DNA from: DATJJW01 sp035491935
GTDB taxonomy: Bacteria; Pseudomonadota; Alphaproteobacteria; ATCC43930; CGMCC-115725
Direction: 5' to 3'
Length of the DNA stretch: 14,669 bases
Assembly: GCA_035491935.1 (NCBI GenBank)
Contig: DATJJW010000200.1
Location: 1-14,669, forward strand
The number at the start of each line of letters is the position of its first letter. The stretch's first letter is position 1. The translations under genes and the position numbers were made by a program. The notes under the pieces are model-generated. The model was given only the letters and a program-made list of their open reading frames with translations, made no database searches and had not been told where the DNA came from. Below, piece by piece: positions 13,632 through 14,669 of this stretch.

Positions 13632-13904
13632 TCAGCTCGGATCGGGAGCATCCCCCAGCCGCGTCTGGTCTTGCACCTGCGTTTCAGGACGGTCGCTCCC
13701 TCTGGAGAGCTCCTCATGAACGACCCCTTTGGCGTCCTCATACAGGAGTGCTTCGTCGCTACCGGCCACCTGCTGCTCGGCGGCAGCGAGCCTGACGGCG
13801 GCGGCGGCTTCGTCATGGGTGCGGTAGGTCTCGGAATAGCTGTCGCCGACGCGATATGCCCAACCCCCGTCATGTTCGACGATTTCGTAGATGACATTCG
13901 TCAT
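13632..13904 (-). CDS. DUF2188-like small protein
   Basis: 90 residues. The pattern I-V-E-H-D-G-G-W-A-Y-R-V, then T-Y-R-T-H-D-E-A-A-A-A-V-R-L-A-A, then L-L-Y-E-D-A-K-G-V-V-H-E-E (53-65) fits the DUF2188 type, whose function is unknown and whose members are common in stress-induced loci. The last 25 residues are charged and probably disordered. Three ATGs are possible: 13913, 13910 and 13904. GGAAGG at 13919-13914 suits 13904 best. It is divergent from the iron permease-like gene, with 229 bases between the starts. An EcfG-like element lies upstream. Confidence 0.78.
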   Translation of the reverse strand: MTNVIYEIVEHDGGWAYRVGDSYSETYRTHDEAAAAVRLAAAEQQVAGSDEALLYEDAKGVVHEELSRGSDRPETQVQDQTRLGDAPDPS

Positions 13905-13934
13905 GGCCATCATCCTTCCAACAGGCCCTCCTTC

Positions 13935-13960
13935 AAAGCATAAGCAGGGTTATCGGTTCC
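13935..13960 (-). promoter_or_regulatory. Weak EcfG-like promoter candidate for the DUF2188-like gene
   Basis: Reading on the - strand, a perfect GGAAC (13960-13956) is followed after 16-17 bases by GCTT/CTTT where the EcfG consensus has CGTT. The distance to the ATG at 13904 is suitable, but the -10 part is imperfect. Confidence 0.3.
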
Positions 13961-14082
13961 GATGGTGAGGCGAGTCGCTGGCCTCAATCGACATGCCTCC
14001 TCAGCACCGCCGGCCACAGCCTGTTGCGTCGCGGCCTGGCCGTCTTCGCCGTCGCCTCCGTTCCGACGTGAGGTATGAAGAG

Positions 14083-14108
14083 CGAACCTTATCCGGCCGG
14101 TCGGCGTT
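14083..14108 (+). promoter_or_regulatory. EcfG-like promoter candidate for the iron permease-like gene
   Basis: CGAAC (14083-14087), a 17-base spacer and CGTT (14105-14108) match the alphaproteobacterial general stress consensus GGAAC-N16/17-CGTT with one mismatch. Transcription would begin about 20 bases before the ATG at 14134, the expected distance. The motif is short, so a chance match cannot be excluded. Confidence 0.4.
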
Positions 14109-14133
14109 GCCTTTAAGTCGGATGGAGGACGTT

Positions 14134-14625
14134 ATGGCCACTGTAAGAAACAAGCGGGAAAATGCGAAGGCCGGACCGGACACCACGAAAGGACGTATTA
14201 AGACCCTCGTAGAGCGTCGGGAGAACGACGCCCATGAAAGCGGCGCCCTGACGAAGGCCTTCGCGAACGCTGCCGTCTGGACTTCGAAACAATGCGGCAA
14301 GGCATCGACCTTCGCGGCCGCTGCCGCCATCATCGTCTTTTGGGCCATCACCGGTCCGCTCTTCCATTTCTCCGACACCTGGCAACTGGTGGTGAATACC
14401 GGGACCACGATCGTGACGTTCCTGATGGTGTTCCTGATCCAGAACACGCAGAACCGCGACATGGCGGCGCTGCATCTCAAGCTCGACGAGCTGATCCGCG
14501 TCAACGAACTGGCCCGCAACATCATGCTCAATATGGAAGACATGACCGAAGAGGAGCTGGATGCGGTCAAGAAGACCTTTGCGCGTATTGCCGGAGATGA
14601 GGCCCAGCCCCGGAAAGCCGGCTGA
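14134..14625 (+). CDS. Low-affinity iron permease-type membrane protein
   Basis: 163 residues. A charged cytoplasmic N-terminal stretch (1-40) is followed by two membrane helices, about 58-76 (F-A-A-A-A-A-I-I-V-F-W) and 83-103 (W-Q-L-V-V-N-T-G). The block F-L-I-Q-N-T-Q-N-R-D (100-109), followed by H-L-K-L-D-E-L (114-120), is the signature of the bacterial low-affinity iron permease family (named after yeast Fet4). Bacterial members have only part of the yeast protein, and iron transport by them is not proven. The start at 14134 is set by GGAGG at 14124-14128; an ATG at 14122 would lie over that site. The C-terminus is acidic and helical. The upstream EcfG-like element suggests stress induction. 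Confidence 0.85.
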   Translation: MATVRNKRENAKAGPDTTKGRIKTLVERRENDAHESGALTKAFANAAVWTSKQCGKASTFAAAAAIIVFWAITGPLFHFSDTWQLVVNTGTTIVTFLMVFLIQNTQNRDMAALHLKLDELIRVNELARNIMLNMEDMTEEELDAVKKTFARIAGDEAQPRKAG

Positions 14626-14669
14626 CGTGTCGGCGCCCGATTTCATATTCGATGACCTCGGTAGCCGCC

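Noticed and set aside
13571..13897. N-terminal extension of the proline-rich protein
   Set aside because: It would overlap the DUF2188-like gene on the same strand in another frame and has no start signal, whereas 13570 has a good one.
14626..14669. Possible gene fragment at the right edge
   Set aside because: Only 44 bases remain and no start, stop or motif pattern on either strand supports a gene.

Overview
The window is about 14.7 kb of GC-rich DNA with tightly packed genes, short intergenic gaps and frequent GTG/ATG starts behind Shine-Dalgarno sequences. It looks like chromosome of a metabolically versatile alphaproteobacterium (Rhizobiales or Rhodospirillales type). That placement is inferred from base composition, gene families and candidate EcfG-type promoter motifs, not from a phylogenetic marker. 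I see no rRNA, tRNA, CRISPR array, transposase or phage gene.

Region 1 (1-2445, + strand) is the end of a catabolic operon. It holds the C-terminal part of a dienelactone hydrolase-family enzyme, a crotonase-fold (enoyl-CoA hydratase/isomerase family) protein, and the [2Fe-2S] and FAD subunits of a xanthine dehydrogenase/CO dehydrogenase-type molybdenum hydroxylase. The catalytic molybdenum subunit is not in the window. A LuxR-type regulator (2454-3272, - strand) faces this operon tail to tail.

Region 2 (3273-3872) is a 600-base, locally AT-rich divergent intergenic region between the regulator and a transporter. It carries several hyphenated palindromes that are candidate operators.

Region 3 (3873-9706, + strand) is an aromatic-acid catabolic cluster. 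It starts with an AAHS-type aromatic acid:H+ symporter. After a gap holding a long perfect-to-wobble hairpin come a VOC-fold metalloprotein, an alpha/beta hydrolase, homogentisate 1,2-dioxygenase and fumarylacetoacetase, with gaps of 20 and 15 bases and a 4-base overlap. The last two catalyse ring opening of homogentisate and cleavage of fumarylacetoacetate to fumarate and acetoacetate. No 4-hydroxyphenylpyruvate dioxygenase and no GST-type maleylacetoacetate isomerase is present, so this is not the standard tyrosine-degradation layout. It probably feeds another aromatic compound into a homogentisate-like route, with the LuxR protein as likely regulator.

Region 4 (9717-11754, - strand) encodes a 463-residue protein I cannot assign and a second small VOC protein. 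Between them is a run of inverted repeats.

Region 5 (11785-14669) looks like a housekeeping/stress module of small genes: a two-CBS-domain protein with a 19-base palindrome in its leader, a type I phosphoribosyltransferase, a very proline-rich 89-residue protein, a DUF2188-like protein, and a two-helix membrane protein of the low-affinity iron permease type. The last two are divergent, and each has an EcfG-like (general stress sigma factor) promoter candidate at the right distance.
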